DNA from: Variovorax sp. 54
GTDB lineage: Bacteria > Pseudomonadota > Gammaproteobacteria > Burkholderiales > Burkholderiaceae_C
Direction: 5' to 3'
DNA length: 64,000 nt
Assembly (NCBI RefSeq): GCF_002754375.1
Contig: NZ_PEFF01000001.1
Coordinates: 5,907,501-5,971,500, forward strand
In this document: in pieces, positions 20,093 through 28,169 of the stretch
Position numbering within the stretch: position 1 is the stretch's first letter
Layout: the number at the start of each line of letters is the position of its first letter
The notes under the pieces: generated by a model
Databases searched by the model: none
What the model was told of the DNA's origin: nothing
The model's input: only the letters and a program-made list of their open reading frames with translations
Position numbers and translations under genes: made by a program

Positions 20093-20511
20093 GAATCGAA
20101 ATCCCCGAAAAGAAGAAGCTCGTGTATGAAATGTCGATCCCCATCCGCTGGGGCGACATGGACGCCATGGGCCACCTGAACAACGGCACCTACTTTCGCT
20201 ACCTCGAGACCGCGCGCATCGACTGGATCCGCTCGCTCGGCGTCGAGCCCACGCCGGGCGGCGAGGGCATGGTGATCGTCAACGCCTTTTGCAACTTCTA
20301 CCGCCAGATCGAGTACCCGGGCAACGTGCGGATCAAGATGTACGTGAGCGACCCGGGGCGCACCACCTTCGAAAGCTGGGCCACCATGGTCCGCGAAGAC
20401 GCGCCCGACGTGCTCTGCGCGGCCGGCGGCGCCACCACCATCTGGGTCGACTTTCCGAAGCAGAAGGCGCTGGCGCTGCCCGACTGGCTGCGCGAGATCG
20501 TCAGCGACTGA
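20089..20511 (+). CDS. Acyl-CoA thioesterase, YbgC/4-hydroxybenzoyl-CoA type hotdog
   Basis: 140 residues, one hotdog fold. The active-site segment IRWGDMDAMGHLNNGTYFRYLETARIDW (residues 18-45) carries the aspartate typical of the YbgC/4HBT group, and the strand pair KMYVSDPGRTTFESWATM follows. It hydrolyses acyl-CoA thioesters in the cytoplasm; chain preference is not visible. It is translationally coupled to the EamA gene (ATGA) and converges on the histidine kinase gene 25 bp away. Confidence 0.92.
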   Translation: MRIEIPEKKKLVYEMSIPIRWGDMDAMGHLNNGTYFRYLETARIDWIRSLGVEPTPGGEGMVIVNAFCNFYRQIEYPGNVRIKMYVSDPGRTTFESWATMVREDAPDVLCAAGGATTIWVDFPKQKALALPDWLREIVSD

Positions 20512-20536
20512 AGATGCGCTGACCTCACGGAAAAGC

Positions 20537-21934
20537 TCAGGCCGGCCGCAGCACGATCCGCGCCTCGAAGCCGCGCGCCGCACCGGGCGGCGGCGAGGCG
20601 AGCTCCAGCGTTGCGTTGTGCTTCTCGACGATGGTGCCCACGATCGACATGCCCAGGCCGTAGCCGGCGCGGTCCGAGCTGTGGCGCACATGGCGCTGGC
20701 GCAGTGATTGCAACTGCTCGGGGCTGACACCCGGGCCGGCATCGCGCACCACCAGCACGCACGGCGCCGCCACCTCGATGGTCACGCGGCCGTCAACGCT
20801 GTAACGCAGCGCGTTTTCGACGAGGTTGCGCAGCGCGATCGCCAGCGCATCGACGTCGCCGAAAGCCACGGGCGCCGCGCTGTCGGGCACCTTGAGCTTC
20901 AGGCGCCCGCTGATCTTCGGGTCTTCCCAGAACTCCTGCGCCACCGCGCCCGCCAGCTGCACCAGGTCGACCCGCGCCCGCGTGAGCGAGGCACCCGATT
21001 CGGCGCGCGACAGCTGCAGCAGCTTTTCGGCGCGGTGGCTGAGCATCTGCAGCGCCTGCAGCGCGCCTTCGACGTCGGCGCGCTTCAGGTCGTGGTCGAG
21101 CGCGGTCTGCAGCCGCAGGCGCGCGGCGGCCAGCGGCGTGCGCAGCTCGTGCGCGGCGTTGGCGGCCAGCGCGCGCTCCACGTCGAGCGATTGCGACAGC
21201 CGCTCGAGCAGGCGGTTGACGTGGTCGCCCACCGCGCGCAGTTCCTGCGGCAGGCCGGGCAGGGCGATCGGGCGCAGGTCGGCGCCGTTGCGCTTCTCGA
21301 TCTCGGCGGCGAGCCGCTGCAGCAGCTGCAGTTCGGTGCGGGCCACGTTGCGCAACACCAGCGCCAGCAGCGGCAGCACCGCGCCCAGCGGAATGATCAG
21401 CCCGAACAGGGTCCGGTTCAGTGCCTCGCGGCGTTCGTCGAGCGGGTCGGCCACCTGGATGTACAGCCCGAGCGACGGATGGCGCACGGTGTAGATGCGC
21501 CAGTTCTGGTTGCTGGCGAAGCCGGCGGCCAGCGGCACATCGAAGGCATCGATGGGCGCTTCGGCCGAGCGCAGCAGCACGTGCTCGTGGATGTCCACGA
21601 TCTGGTACATCACCGCGTCTTCCGAGAACAGCTGCTTGGGGGCGATCAGCGGCGCGCTGCTGGCCGACACGCTGCTGACACCGCTGCCGTCGTTGCCGCT
21701 GTTGCCCACGCCCGGATGCTGCAGCCTGTCGAGCTCATGCAGCGCCAGCTCGAACATGCGGTGCGACACCTCCACGAGTTCGTTGTCGAAGTTGTGGTTG
21801 ATCTCGCGGTCCACATACCAGACCACGGCGAACACGCACACCAGCCACACGCCGCCGACCCACAGGATCAGCGTGCGGGTGAGGCGCCCGGCCAGCGAAT
21901 CGCGGCGGTCGCGCCGCAACGGGCCGCTCATCAT
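20537..21934 (-). CDS. Two-component sensor histidine kinase (QseC/PmrB-like)
   Basis: 465 residues. Two membrane helices, residues 21-40 (LILWVGGVWLVCVFAVVWYV) and about 165-190, enclose a periplasmic sensor of about 130 residues. A HAMP-like segment follows, then the dimerisation box NAAHELRTPLAAARL with the phosphoacceptor H262, an N box (LRNLVENALRYS) and G boxes (RDAGPGVSPEQ, GYGLGMSIV). The gene begins with two ATG codons overlapping the stop of the regulator gene (ATGA), so they are coupled. By context (eptA, PAP2 genes) it should sense envelope change or cationic peptides. Sensor ligand is not readable. Confidence 0.93.
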   Translation of the reverse strand: MMSGPLRRDRRDSLAGRLTRTLILWVGGVWLVCVFAVVWYVDREINHNFDNELVEVSHRMFELALHELDRLQHPGVGNSGNDGSGVSSVSASSAPLIAPKQLFSEDAVMYQIVDIHEHVLLRSAEAPIDAFDVPLAAGFASNQNWRIYTVRHPSLGLYIQVADPLDERREALNRTLFGLIIPLGAVLPLLALVLRNVARTELQLLQRLAAEIEKRNGADLRPIALPGLPQELRAVGDHVNRLLERLSQSLDVERALAANAAHELRTPLAAARLRLQTALDHDLKRADVEGALQALQMLSHRAEKLLQLSRAESGASLTRARVDLVQLAGAVAQEFWEDPKISGRLKLKVPDSAAPVAFGDVDALAIALRNLVENALRYSVDGRVTIEVAAPCVLVVRDAGPGVSPEQLQSLRQRHVRHSSDRAGYGLGMSIVGTIVEKHNATLELASPPPGAARGFEARIVLRPA

Positions 21935-22605
21935 TCCTCGTCGTCCGCCGAGAACGACAGCCGGTAGCCCAGGCCGCGCAGCGTCTGGATGTGGCTGCGC
22001 CCGAGCTTGCGCCGCAGCCGGCTGATGAACACCTCGAGCGTGTTGCTGTCGGCTTCGTCGCCGAAGCCGTAGAGCGCATCGGCCAGGTTGTCGCGCGTGT
22101 GGATGCGCTCGGGCCGCGTGGCCATCACGCGCAGCAGCGCCCATTCCTTCTGCGTGAGCACGACGGGCACGCCGTCCTTGCGCACGCGGTCGTGGGCCAG
22201 GTCGATCTCCAGCGTGCCCAGCTGCAGCACCGGCGAGGTGTTGGCGCTGCGCCGGCGCTCCACGGCGCGCAGCCGCGCGAGCAGTTCGGCCGGGTCGTAG
22301 GGCTTGATGAGGTAGTCGTCGGCGCCCGCATCGAGGCCGCGGATGCGGTCGGTGACCTGGTCGCGGGCCGTGAGCACGATGACGATGGGCGGCTCGCGCA
22401 GCGCGCGCACCTGCGGCAGCAGCGAGAGGCCGTCGCCGTCGCCCAGGTGCAGGTCGAGCAGCACCGCAGCGTACTGCACCGAGAGCAGCGCGCCGCGCGC
22501 GTCGGCCAGGCTGGGGGCCACGTCGACCACGAACGCCTTGGCGACCAGGTAGCTGCAGACCGCGTCTGCCAACGAACTGTCATCTTCGACCAGCAAGATT
22601 CGCAC
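21931..22605 (-). CDS. OmpR/PhoB family response regulator (PmrA/QseB-like)
   Basis: 224 residues. Receiver domain with acidic pocket E7-D8-D9, phosphoacceptor D51 (VLLDLHLGDGDG), T80-region LTARD and K102-region LIKPYDP. Winged-helix effector domain at about 125-218 (LTQKEWALLRVM, then TLEVFISRLRRKLG). It belongs to the QseB/PmrA/TctD branch by these motifs. The start at 22605 lies in the divergent region facing the PAP2 gene; the direct-repeat box at 22684-22699 is a probable binding site, as is a second copy upstream of eptA. Confidence 0.94.
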   Translation of the reverse strand: MRILLVEDDSSLADAVCSYLVAKAFVVDVAPSLADARGALLSVQYAAVLLDLHLGDGDGLSLLPQVRALREPPIVIVLTARDQVTDRIRGLDAGADDYLIKPYDPAELLARLRAVERRRSANTSPVLQLGTLEIDLAHDRVRKDGVPVVLTQKEWALLRVMATRPERIHTRDNLADALYGFGDEADSNTLEVFISRLRRKLGRSHIQTLRGLGYRLSFSADDEE

Positions 22606-22683
22606 GCGGTGGCCCTTACAAAAACTCGAAGTCTATAGCGCCGCCCCTGGCCGGAAAACCGAGTCAGGAATCGTTCAGGTCCC

Positions 22684-22715
22684 TTCAGACTGGGTTCATC
22701 CCGCCTGCGTAGGCT
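22684..22715 (+). promoter_or_regulatory. Direct-repeat operator and promoter of the first PAP2 gene
   Basis: Half-sites TTCAG (22684) and TTCAT (22695), period 11 bp, in the arrangement TTCAGACT-N3-TTCA, with another TTCAG ten bases upstream (22674). Ten bases after the second half-site is a -10-like TAGGCT at 22710-22715. The layout is that of a PmrA/OmpR-family activator box replacing the -35. The same layout recurs at 24068-24099. Start point about 22722, giving a short leader to the ATG at 22750. Confidence 0.65.
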
Positions 22716-22749
22716 CGCGCCAGTCTGTTCAGAGGCCTGTTTCTTCTTC

Positions 22750-23463
22750 ATGACCCGTACCCCGAACCTCCGTCTCGGAGCCTTGACCTTGCTTGCCCTG
22801 GCCCTGTTGATGACCTGGGACGCCCTTGGCGGCGACCTGCCGCTGGCGCGTCTGGCCGGCACGCCGATGGGTTTCCCCTGGCGCGAGAACCCTTTCCTGG
22901 TCCACGTGATGCACGAGGGCGCGCGAAACCTCAGCTGGTTGCTGGTGATCGGCCTGTTCGCCGCCATCCGCTGGCCCGTGGGCCTGCTGCGGCGCCTGAG
23001 CCGGGGTGCCCGGGCGCAGCTCGCGCTGAGCGTGCTGGCCTCGGTGCTGGCCGTGAGCCTGGTCAAGCATGCGAGCGACACCAGCTGCCCCTGGGACCTG
23101 AAGGAGTTCGGCGGCGTGGCGCGCTACGTGTCGCATTGGTCCTGGGGCGTGGGCGACGGCGGGCCCGGCGGCTGCTTCCCGGCCGGCCATGCCTCGGCCG
23201 CCTTCGCTTACCTCGGCGGGTATTTCGTGCTGCGGCACGTGTCGGCGCGCGCGGCGGCCCTTTGGTTCGGCGTGGCGCTGGTCGCGGGCCTCATGCTGGG
23301 CGTGGCGCAGCAGATGCGCGGCGCGCACTACATGAGCCACACGCTGTGGACCGCCTGGGTCTGCTGGACGGTCGGGTTCGTCATCGAACTGGTGGTGACG
23401 CGCCGCAAGTCTCGGTCCTCCCTTCCTGTCGAGCGCAGCGCGCCCCTGCATGCAAGCCCTTGA
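22750..23463 (+). CDS. PAP2 superfamily membrane phosphatase (possible lipid A phosphatase)
   Basis: 237 residues with about six membrane helices. PAP2 motifs: KHASDTSCPWDL near residue 108 (motif 1), CFPAGHASAAFAY near 140 (PSGH-type motif 2), and RGAHYMSHTLWTAW near 190 (motif 3, with the final acidic residue replaced, as in the membrane-associated subgroup). Such enzymes dephosphorylate or transfer phosphate on lipid A or undecaprenyl phosphate at the periplasmic face. It shares a control box with eptA and lies opposite the two-component genes, which points to lipid A remodelling. Overlaps the next PAP2 gene by 14 bases. Confidence 0.85.
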   Translation: MTRTPNLRLGALTLLALALLMTWDALGGDLPLARLAGTPMGFPWRENPFLVHVMHEGARNLSWLLVIGLFAAIRWPVGLLRRLSRGARAQLALSVLASVLAVSLVKHASDTSCPWDLKEFGGVARYVSHWSWGVGDGGPGGCFPAGHASAAFAYLGGYFVLRHVSARAAALWFGVALVAGLMLGVAQQMRGAHYMSHTLWTAWVCWTVGFVIELVVTRRKSRSSLPVERSAPLHASP

Positions 23464-24037
23464 TTTCGCACTGTTCGGCTGGATCAACGCCTCGGCCTCG
23501 GCGCCGGCGTGGAGCATCCGGTTCGCGGTGTTCGCGTCCAACGTGCTGCCGACGCTGCTGGCACTGTCCATCGCGCTGGCTGCCGCCTTCGACCGCCGCT
23601 GGCGCCACGCCTTCTTCACCGCGTTGATCAGCGTGCTCGTGGTGTGGCTGGTGGTGAACACCTTCCGTTCCCTGCTGCCGTTTCCGCGGCCCGCGTTTTA
23701 TGGCCTGGGCATCCAGTGGGTGCCGCAGGGCGCGCGGCCGGGCTTTCCGAGCCTGCATGCGGCCGGCACCTTTGCCGCGGCCTTCTCGTTGCTGTGGTGC
23801 CTGCCATGGCGCGCGCCGGCATGTGCCGCGATCGCGATGGCGGCGCTGGTGGCGTGGAGCCGCCTGTACCTGGGCCTGCACTTTCCGTCCGATGTCGCCG
23901 GGGCCGCGATCCTCGGGGCGCTCGTGTCGATGGCCGTGGCACATGCCGGCGCGATCCGGCCGTTCGTGCGATCGTTGCGTGCGTCGCGCTGGGCTCGCCA
24001 GGCCCGCTGGCGTGCACGTGCACGGCGCGGCATCTAG
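23450..24037 (+). CDS. PAP2 family phosphatase, undecaprenyl-diphosphatase (BcrC/YbjG)-like
   Basis: 195 residues, five or six membrane helices. All three motifs are canonical: FRSLLPFPRP (K/RxxxxxxRP) near residue 72, PSLHAAG near 100 and SRLYLGLHFPSD near 140, with the last H and D intact. It probably hydrolyses undecaprenyl or phospholipid pyrophosphate in the periplasm. The start overlaps the preceding PAP2 gene and no separate promoter is seen. A strongly basic tail (SRWARQARWRARARR) is probably cytoplasmic or binds anionic lipid. Confidence 0.9.
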   Translation: MQALDFALFGWINASASAPAWSIRFAVFASNVLPTLLALSIALAAAFDRRWRHAFFTALISVLVVWLVVNTFRSLLPFPRPAFYGLGIQWVPQGARPGFPSLHAAGTFAAAFSLLWCLPWRAPACAAIAMAALVAWSRLYLGLHFPSDVAGAAILGALVSMAVAHAGAIRPFVRSLRASRWARQARWRARARRGI

Positions 24038-24067
24038 GGCGATTTCTTCCCGGTGCGAGGGAGGCGG

Positions 24068-24099
24068 TTCAGACTCCCTTCAGATGCGTTTTTTACAGT
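24068..24099 (+). promoter_or_regulatory. Direct-repeat operator and promoter of eptA
   Basis: TTCAG at 24068 and 24079, period 11, in the same TTCAGACT-N3-TTCA frame as the PAP2 promoter. A -10-like TACAGT lies at 24094-24099, again ten bases after the second half-site. The predicted start point is at or within a base or two of the annotated ATG (24106). Confidence 0.65.
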
Positions 24100-24105
24100 A
24101 GGCGG

Positions 24106-25869
24106 ATGCCTCTTTCGCGTATAGAGTCCGCGCCTGTGCCGGGCCACCTCCTGTCTGAAAACTCCTCGTCCGCGTCTCCCGACGCGCGCAGCACTTCCGA
24201 CTCCTTGTGGGCACGCGTCGATCGCTGGATCTCGCGACCCCGCTCGACGCGGCAGGTGATCCTCTGGCTCAGTGTGTACCTCGGCCTCACGGCCAACTGG
24301 CCGCTGCTGAACGACCTGGCCCGCCTGGGCGGGGCGCCCAGCACCTACATGCCGACCGTCTTCGGCCTGGGGATGCTCACCTTCTGCGGCACCGTCGCGA
24401 TGCTGTCGCTCACGGCCTGGTCGCGCTGGATGAAGCCGCTGTGGCTGGCCGTGGTCGTCATCGCCGCGGTGGCGCAGCACTACATGCTCCAGTACCGCGT
24501 GGTGATGGACCCGAGCATGATCGCCAACGCGTTCCAGACCGACCCCAACGAAGCGCGCGACCTCCTGAGTTGGCGCATGGCCTTCAACGTGCTCGTGGTG
24601 GTGCTGCCGGCAGCCTGGGCGATCTGGCGCGTGCGCATCGTGCGGATGGGGCTGCTGTCGCACTTCTGGCGCAACGCGCTGCTGCTGGCGCTGGCTGCCA
24701 TCGTGGCCGTGGGCACGGCCGTGGCCATGAACCGGCAGCTCGCGCCGCTCATGCGCAACAACGTGCAGCTGCGCTACATGATGAACCCGATCGCCAGCCT
24801 GTACTCGGCCGGCGCCGTGGTGCTCAAGCCGATGTTCAAACGCAGCAGCAAGCTGATTCCGATCACCGCCGGCACCGCGTTGGGCGCGAGCTACGCGGCG
24901 CAGACGCGGCCGCCGCTGTTCATCGTGGTGGTGGGCGAGACCGCGCGCGCCGATCACTTTGGCCTGAACGGCTACGTCCGCGACACCACGCCCGACCTCG
25001 CCAAGCGCAACGTGCTGAGCTACCGCGAGGTGCGCTCGTGCGGCACCAACACGCTGGCCTCGGTGCCGTGCATGTTCTCCCCGCTGGGCAAGGACGGCTA
25101 CGAGTCGCGCAAGGACGAGTACGAGAACCTCATGGACGTGCTGCAGGCCTCGGGTCTGGCGGTGTTTTGGCTCGACAACCAGGCCGGCTGCAAGGGCGTG
25201 TGCGCGCGCATCCCGAACGCCTCGGCCTTCGACGGCCTCGACGCCGCCACCAAGAAGGCGCTGTGCGACGGCGAGGAGTGCCTCGACAACGTGATGCTCA
25301 AGGGCCTGGACGAACGCATCGCCGCGCTGCCCGCTGAGCGCCGCGCCAAGGGCGTCGTGCTCGTGATGCACCAGATGGGCAGCCATGGCCCGGCCTACTA
25401 CAAGCGCTCGGCGCCCGAACTGAAGCGCTTCACGCCCGAGTGCAAGACCAACGCGCTGGCCGAGTGCGCGCATGCCGAGCTGATGAACGTCTACGACAAC
25501 TCGATCGCCCAGACCGACCATTTCCTCGGCCAGACCATCGACTGGCTCAAGACCCAATCGAAGCAGTACGACCCGGCGCTGCTCTACATCAGCGACCACG
25601 GCGAGTCGCTGGGCGAGTACGGCCTGTTCCTGCACGGCGTGCCGTACAGCTTCGCGCCCGATGCGCAGAAGCACGTGCCCATGGTCACGTGGTTCGGCGA
25701 CGGCATGAGCGAGCGCCGCAAGCTCTCGCGCTCGTGCATGGAAGCGGGCCTGGATGCGCCACTCACGCACGACAACCTCTATCACACGGTGCTGGGCCTC
25801 ATGGACGTGACCACGCCCACCTACAAGCCCGCACTCGACGCGCTGGCCTCGTGCCGCGGCAAGGGTTGA
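24106..25869 (+). CDS. eptA: Lipid A phosphoethanolamine transferase, EptA/PmrC-like
   Basis: 587 residues. Five membrane helices in the first 210 residues, then a periplasmic sulfatase-fold domain. The nucleophile is T279 in VVVGETARADHFGLNGY; zinc and phosphate ligands include SDHGESLGEYGLFLHG (conserved DHGE) near residue 500. Several cysteines (SCGTNTLASVPCMF, GCKGVCARIP, CDGEECLDN) match the family disulphides. It transfers phosphoethanolamine from phosphatidylethanolamine to lipid A, lowering negative charge. The ATG at 24106 nearly coincides with the predicted transcription start, so either the mRNA is leaderless or translation begins at the GTG at 24136. The upstream box links it to the neighbouring two-component system. 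Confidence 0.93.
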   Translation: MPLSRIESAPVPGHLLSENSSSASPDARSTSDSLWARVDRWISRPRSTRQVILWLSVYLGLTANWPLLNDLARLGGAPSTYMPTVFGLGMLTFCGTVAMLSLTAWSRWMKPLWLAVVVIAAVAQHYMLQYRVVMDPSMIANAFQTDPNEARDLLSWRMAFNVLVVVLPAAWAIWRVRIVRMGLLSHFWRNALLLALAAIVAVGTAVAMNRQLAPLMRNNVQLRYMMNPIASLYSAGAVVLKPMFKRSSKLIPITAGTALGASYAAQTRPPLFIVVVGETARADHFGLNGYVRDTTPDLAKRNVLSYREVRSCGTNTLASVPCMFSPLGKDGYESRKDEYENLMDVLQASGLAVFWLDNQAGCKGVCARIPNASAFDGLDAATKKALCDGEECLDNVMLKGLDERIAALPAERRAKGVVLVMHQMGSHGPAYYKRSAPELKRFTPECKTNALAECAHAELMNVYDNSIAQTDHFLGQTIDWLKTQSKQYDPALLYISDHGESLGEYGLFLHGVPYSFAPDAQKHVPMVTWFGDGMSERRKLSRSCMEAGLDAPLTHDNLYHTVLGLMDVTTPTYKPALDALASCRGKG

Positions 25870-25876
25870 GTCCGTC

Positions 25877-26458
25877 TTACTTTTTCTCGCGCGGCAGCCG
25901 GCCCATCAGGAAGAACTCCGGGTTCGGCTGCATGCCGCTGAAGCTGGCCAGCCGGTTGCTCAGGCCGAAGAAGGCCGTGATGGCCGCGATGTCCCAGATG
26001 TCCTCGTCGTCGAAGCCGTGCGCATGCAGCGGCCCGAAGTCGCGGTCGTCGATCTCGTGCGAGCGTTCGCAGACCTTCATCGCAAAGTCGAGCATCGCGC
26101 GCTGGCGCTGCGTGATGTCGGCCTTGCGGTAGTTCACCGCCACCTGGTCGGCCACCAGCGGTTTCTTCTCGTAGATGCGCAGCAGCGCGCCGTGCGCCAC
26201 CACGCAGTACAGGCATTGATTGACCGCGCTGGTGGCGGTGACGATCATCTCGCGGTCGCCCTTGGTGAGCGAGCCTTCTTCCTTCAGCATCAGCGCGTCG
26301 TGGTACGCGAAGAAGGCGCGCCATTCGGCAGGGCGGCGCGCAAGGCCGAGGAACACGTTGGGCACGAAGCCGGCCTTTTCCTGCACGGCGAGGATCGCGG
26401 TGCGGATGTCGTCGGGCAGGTCTTTCAGTTCGGCAAGGGGGTAGCGGGGGGCGGTCAT
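25877..26458 (-). CDS. Peroxidase-related (carboxymuconolactone decarboxylase/AhpD-like) protein
   Basis: 193 residues, all-helical AhpD fold. The catalytic segment NQCLYCVVAHGALLR holds the CxxC pair and the proton-relay histidine. The segment GLSNRLASFSGMQPNPEFF at the end is typical of the uncharacterised peroxidase-related group. It could reduce hydroperoxides with an unknown donor. AGGAG lies before the ATG at 26458. Monocistronic, convergent with eptA at 7 bp. Confidence 0.87.
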   Translation of the reverse strand: MTAPRYPLAELKDLPDDIRTAILAVQEKAGFVPNVFLGLARRPAEWRAFFAYHDALMLKEEGSLTKGDREMIVTATSAVNQCLYCVVAHGALLRIYEKKPLVADQVAVNYRKADITQRQRAMLDFAMKVCERSHEIDDRDFGPLHAHGFDDEDIWDIAAITAFFGLSNRLASFSGMQPNPEFFLMGRLPREKK

Positions 26459-26513
26459 CTCTTTGTCTCCTGGGTGGAATGACAAGATCATAGGCAAGCG
26501 TCCGCCCCTGCGC

Positions 26514-27767
26514 CTAGGTGCGGATGCGGTCGTGCTGCTGCGCGATGAACGTTGCGACCCGGCGCACCAGATCGCGATTGCCTCCGGCGGCCTCGACACT
26601 TGCCGCGGCTTGCACACCGACGGTTTCTTCGATGGTGCGGATGACTTCGTCCGCCTGCGCCGTTGACAGGCCGAAATGAGGCGCCGCGGCGCGCGCCAAT
26701 CCGAGGCTCGAGGCGTGCTGTCCCGGGAGGATGGCGAGTTCCTGGTAGCCGGTGTGGCCGCCCAGTTGCATGACGAGATCGAAGGCCGGGGCCAGCTGCC
26801 AGAGGCCGTCTTCGCCCCGTAGTGCGCCATGGTTCTTGACGTGGTCGTCGCTGTTGCCCACCGCCAGGTTGAACACCAGGCGCCGGAACAGCTCGGCCAG
26901 GTCTTCCTGCGGCTGCCGCGAGAGGCGCCGCAGCAGTTGCGCCAGCTCGACGTAGCTGCCCCGGCTGGATTCGTAAGGAACATCGAGCAGTGCCGCGGCC
27001 GAGAGGTAGTGAAAGCGCTGCTCGTCGGTGACCGGCCCGGACCGGTCGAAGCGTTCGACCAGCAAGGCGTGCCCGGCGGCAAGAGGTTGCAGCAGGAACG
27101 GAGGCACCGCGATGCCACAGGCATCGGCCAGCCAGAGCGTGGCCGCTTCGATCACCTCCACGTCATGGTCGTCGCCGCGCGATGCGAACTTGGCGATGCA
27201 GCGCCGGCCTTCGTGCACGAAGGCAGCCTTGGGGCGCGCACCGCCCAGGCTTCCGCCGCGCAGCAGCAGGTGCATGTCGGGACCGATGTCCCTGCCGTCT
27301 TCGACCCGGCGCGAGGCCTCGGCAAGCGCCTGCAGCGACCAGAGCGTGACGGGCGGTTCGTCGCTGTGGATGGGCAGCGCTTCGGCGAACACCATCGCGC
27401 CGACACGGTCCTCGTTGGTCAGCAGCAGCGCGTCGATGTCGGACAGCGGCTTGCCTTGGCGTATTTCGAGCACCTTGCGGCCCCAGCTGTCGGGCAGGGC
27501 ATCGCGCAGCGTGAGCGGCATGGCGCCACCGTCGCGGATGCGTTGCTCGGTCAGCACGAACGCCGCGTCGCGCAGCGGCAGGGTCTCGGGGTTCAGCGGC
27601 GCAGCCGCCGGGTCTTCGAGGTAGCGCCGGCCGTAGGCGAACTCGCCGGACTCCACGACCCCGCGGCGGACCACCTTCATCAGGCCGGCCGGTTGCACCG
27701 GTTCGCCCGTGCGGTGTGCGAGACCGACGTAGATGCGCCGTTCGGCATCGAGCTGATCAGAAGTCAC
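26514..27767 (-). CDS. hipA: HipA-like serine/threonine kinase toxin
   Basis: 417 residues. N-terminal HipA domain, then the kinase: the glycine-rich loop GGSLGGARPKAAF near residue 172, the lysine strand RRCIAKFA, the catalytic loop NSDDHVKNH with D307 as the probable base, and the metal-binding AFDLV. In characterised members the kinase phosphorylates glutamyl-tRNA synthetase and causes dormancy. The start is a GTG that overlaps hipB by 11 bases. All kinase residues are present, so it should be active. Confidence 0.92.
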   Translation of the reverse strand: MTSDQLDAERRIYVGLAHRTGEPVQPAGLMKVVRRGVVESGEFAYGRRYLEDPAAAPLNPETLPLRDAAFVLTEQRIRDGGAMPLTLRDALPDSWGRKVLEIRQGKPLSDIDALLLTNEDRVGAMVFAEALPIHSDEPPVTLWSLQALAEASRRVEDGRDIGPDMHLLLRGGSLGGARPKAAFVHEGRRCIAKFASRGDDHDVEVIEAATLWLADACGIAVPPFLLQPLAAGHALLVERFDRSGPVTDEQRFHYLSAAALLDVPYESSRGSYVELAQLLRRLSRQPQEDLAELFRRLVFNLAVGNSDDHVKNHGALRGEDGLWQLAPAFDLVMQLGGHTGYQELAILPGQHASSLGLARAAAPHFGLSTAQADEVIRTIEETVGVQAAASVEAAGGNRDLVRRVATFIAQQHDRIRT

Positions 27768-28101
27768 GTTCGCCCTCCGCGATCACGCCCGCAGCGCCGT
27801 GTGCGGCCGATCGGCGCACACGGCGCTTCGCCGCCAGTTCAGCGGGAGCCGGCGCCACGCCGTCGAGCGAATCGATCTGGCCCAGCAGCCACAGCGCATG
27901 GGCGAGCAGGCCGATGCTGGTGCCTGGCTTACCGGATTCGAGGGCCCGCAGCGTGTTGGGGGAACACATCAGCCGTTCGGCCATTTCGGCGACCGTCCAT
28001 GCGCGGTGCACCCGGTGCGCGCGCAGGCGCAGGCCCAGGCCCTCAAGAGGCTTGACGGTCTGCGACGGCAGGGCTGAAAGGCTTCGGCTGCTCTTTGGCA
28101 T
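27757..28101 (-). CDS. hipB: HipB-like antitoxin, helix-turn-helix
   Basis: 114 residues. An XRE-type helix-turn-helix lies at about 25-85: LGLRLRAHRVHRAWTVAEMAERLMCSPNTLRALESG. The C-terminal 30 residues are basic then acidic, the kind of tail that contacts or occupies HipA. It is transcribed before hipA and overlaps it. It should bind the palindrome directly upstream and repress the pair. The ATG at 28101 abuts that palindrome, with no obvious ribosome site. Confidence 0.85.
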   Translation of the reverse strand: MPKSSRSLSALPSQTVKPLEGLGLRLRAHRVHRAWTVAEMAERLMCSPNTLRALESGKPGTSIGLLAHALWLLGQIDSLDGVAPAPAELAAKRRVRRSAAHGAAGVIAEGERDF

Positions 28102-28102
28102 C

Positions 28103-28141
28103 AATAAAGTGACTCTTAAACGGCTTAAAAGTCATTTTATT
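28103..28141. promoter_or_regulatory. HipB operator: long imperfect palindrome
   Basis: Two 17-bp arms (28103-28119 and 28125-28141) match at 15 of 17 positions around a 5-bp centre ACGGC. Core half-sites read TGACT-N-TTAA and TTAA-N-AGTCA. The sequence is AT-rich in a GC-rich region. It covers the expected promoter of hipBA and ends one base before the hipB ATG. Confidence 0.8.
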
Positions 28142-28169
28142 GCGTATTTATGGATTTTGGAAGCCTGGC

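Noticed and set aside
20263..20520. Other arginine- or alanine-rich frames overlapping the thioesterase gene
   Set aside because: Codon-shadow composition and conflict with a clear hotdog protein.
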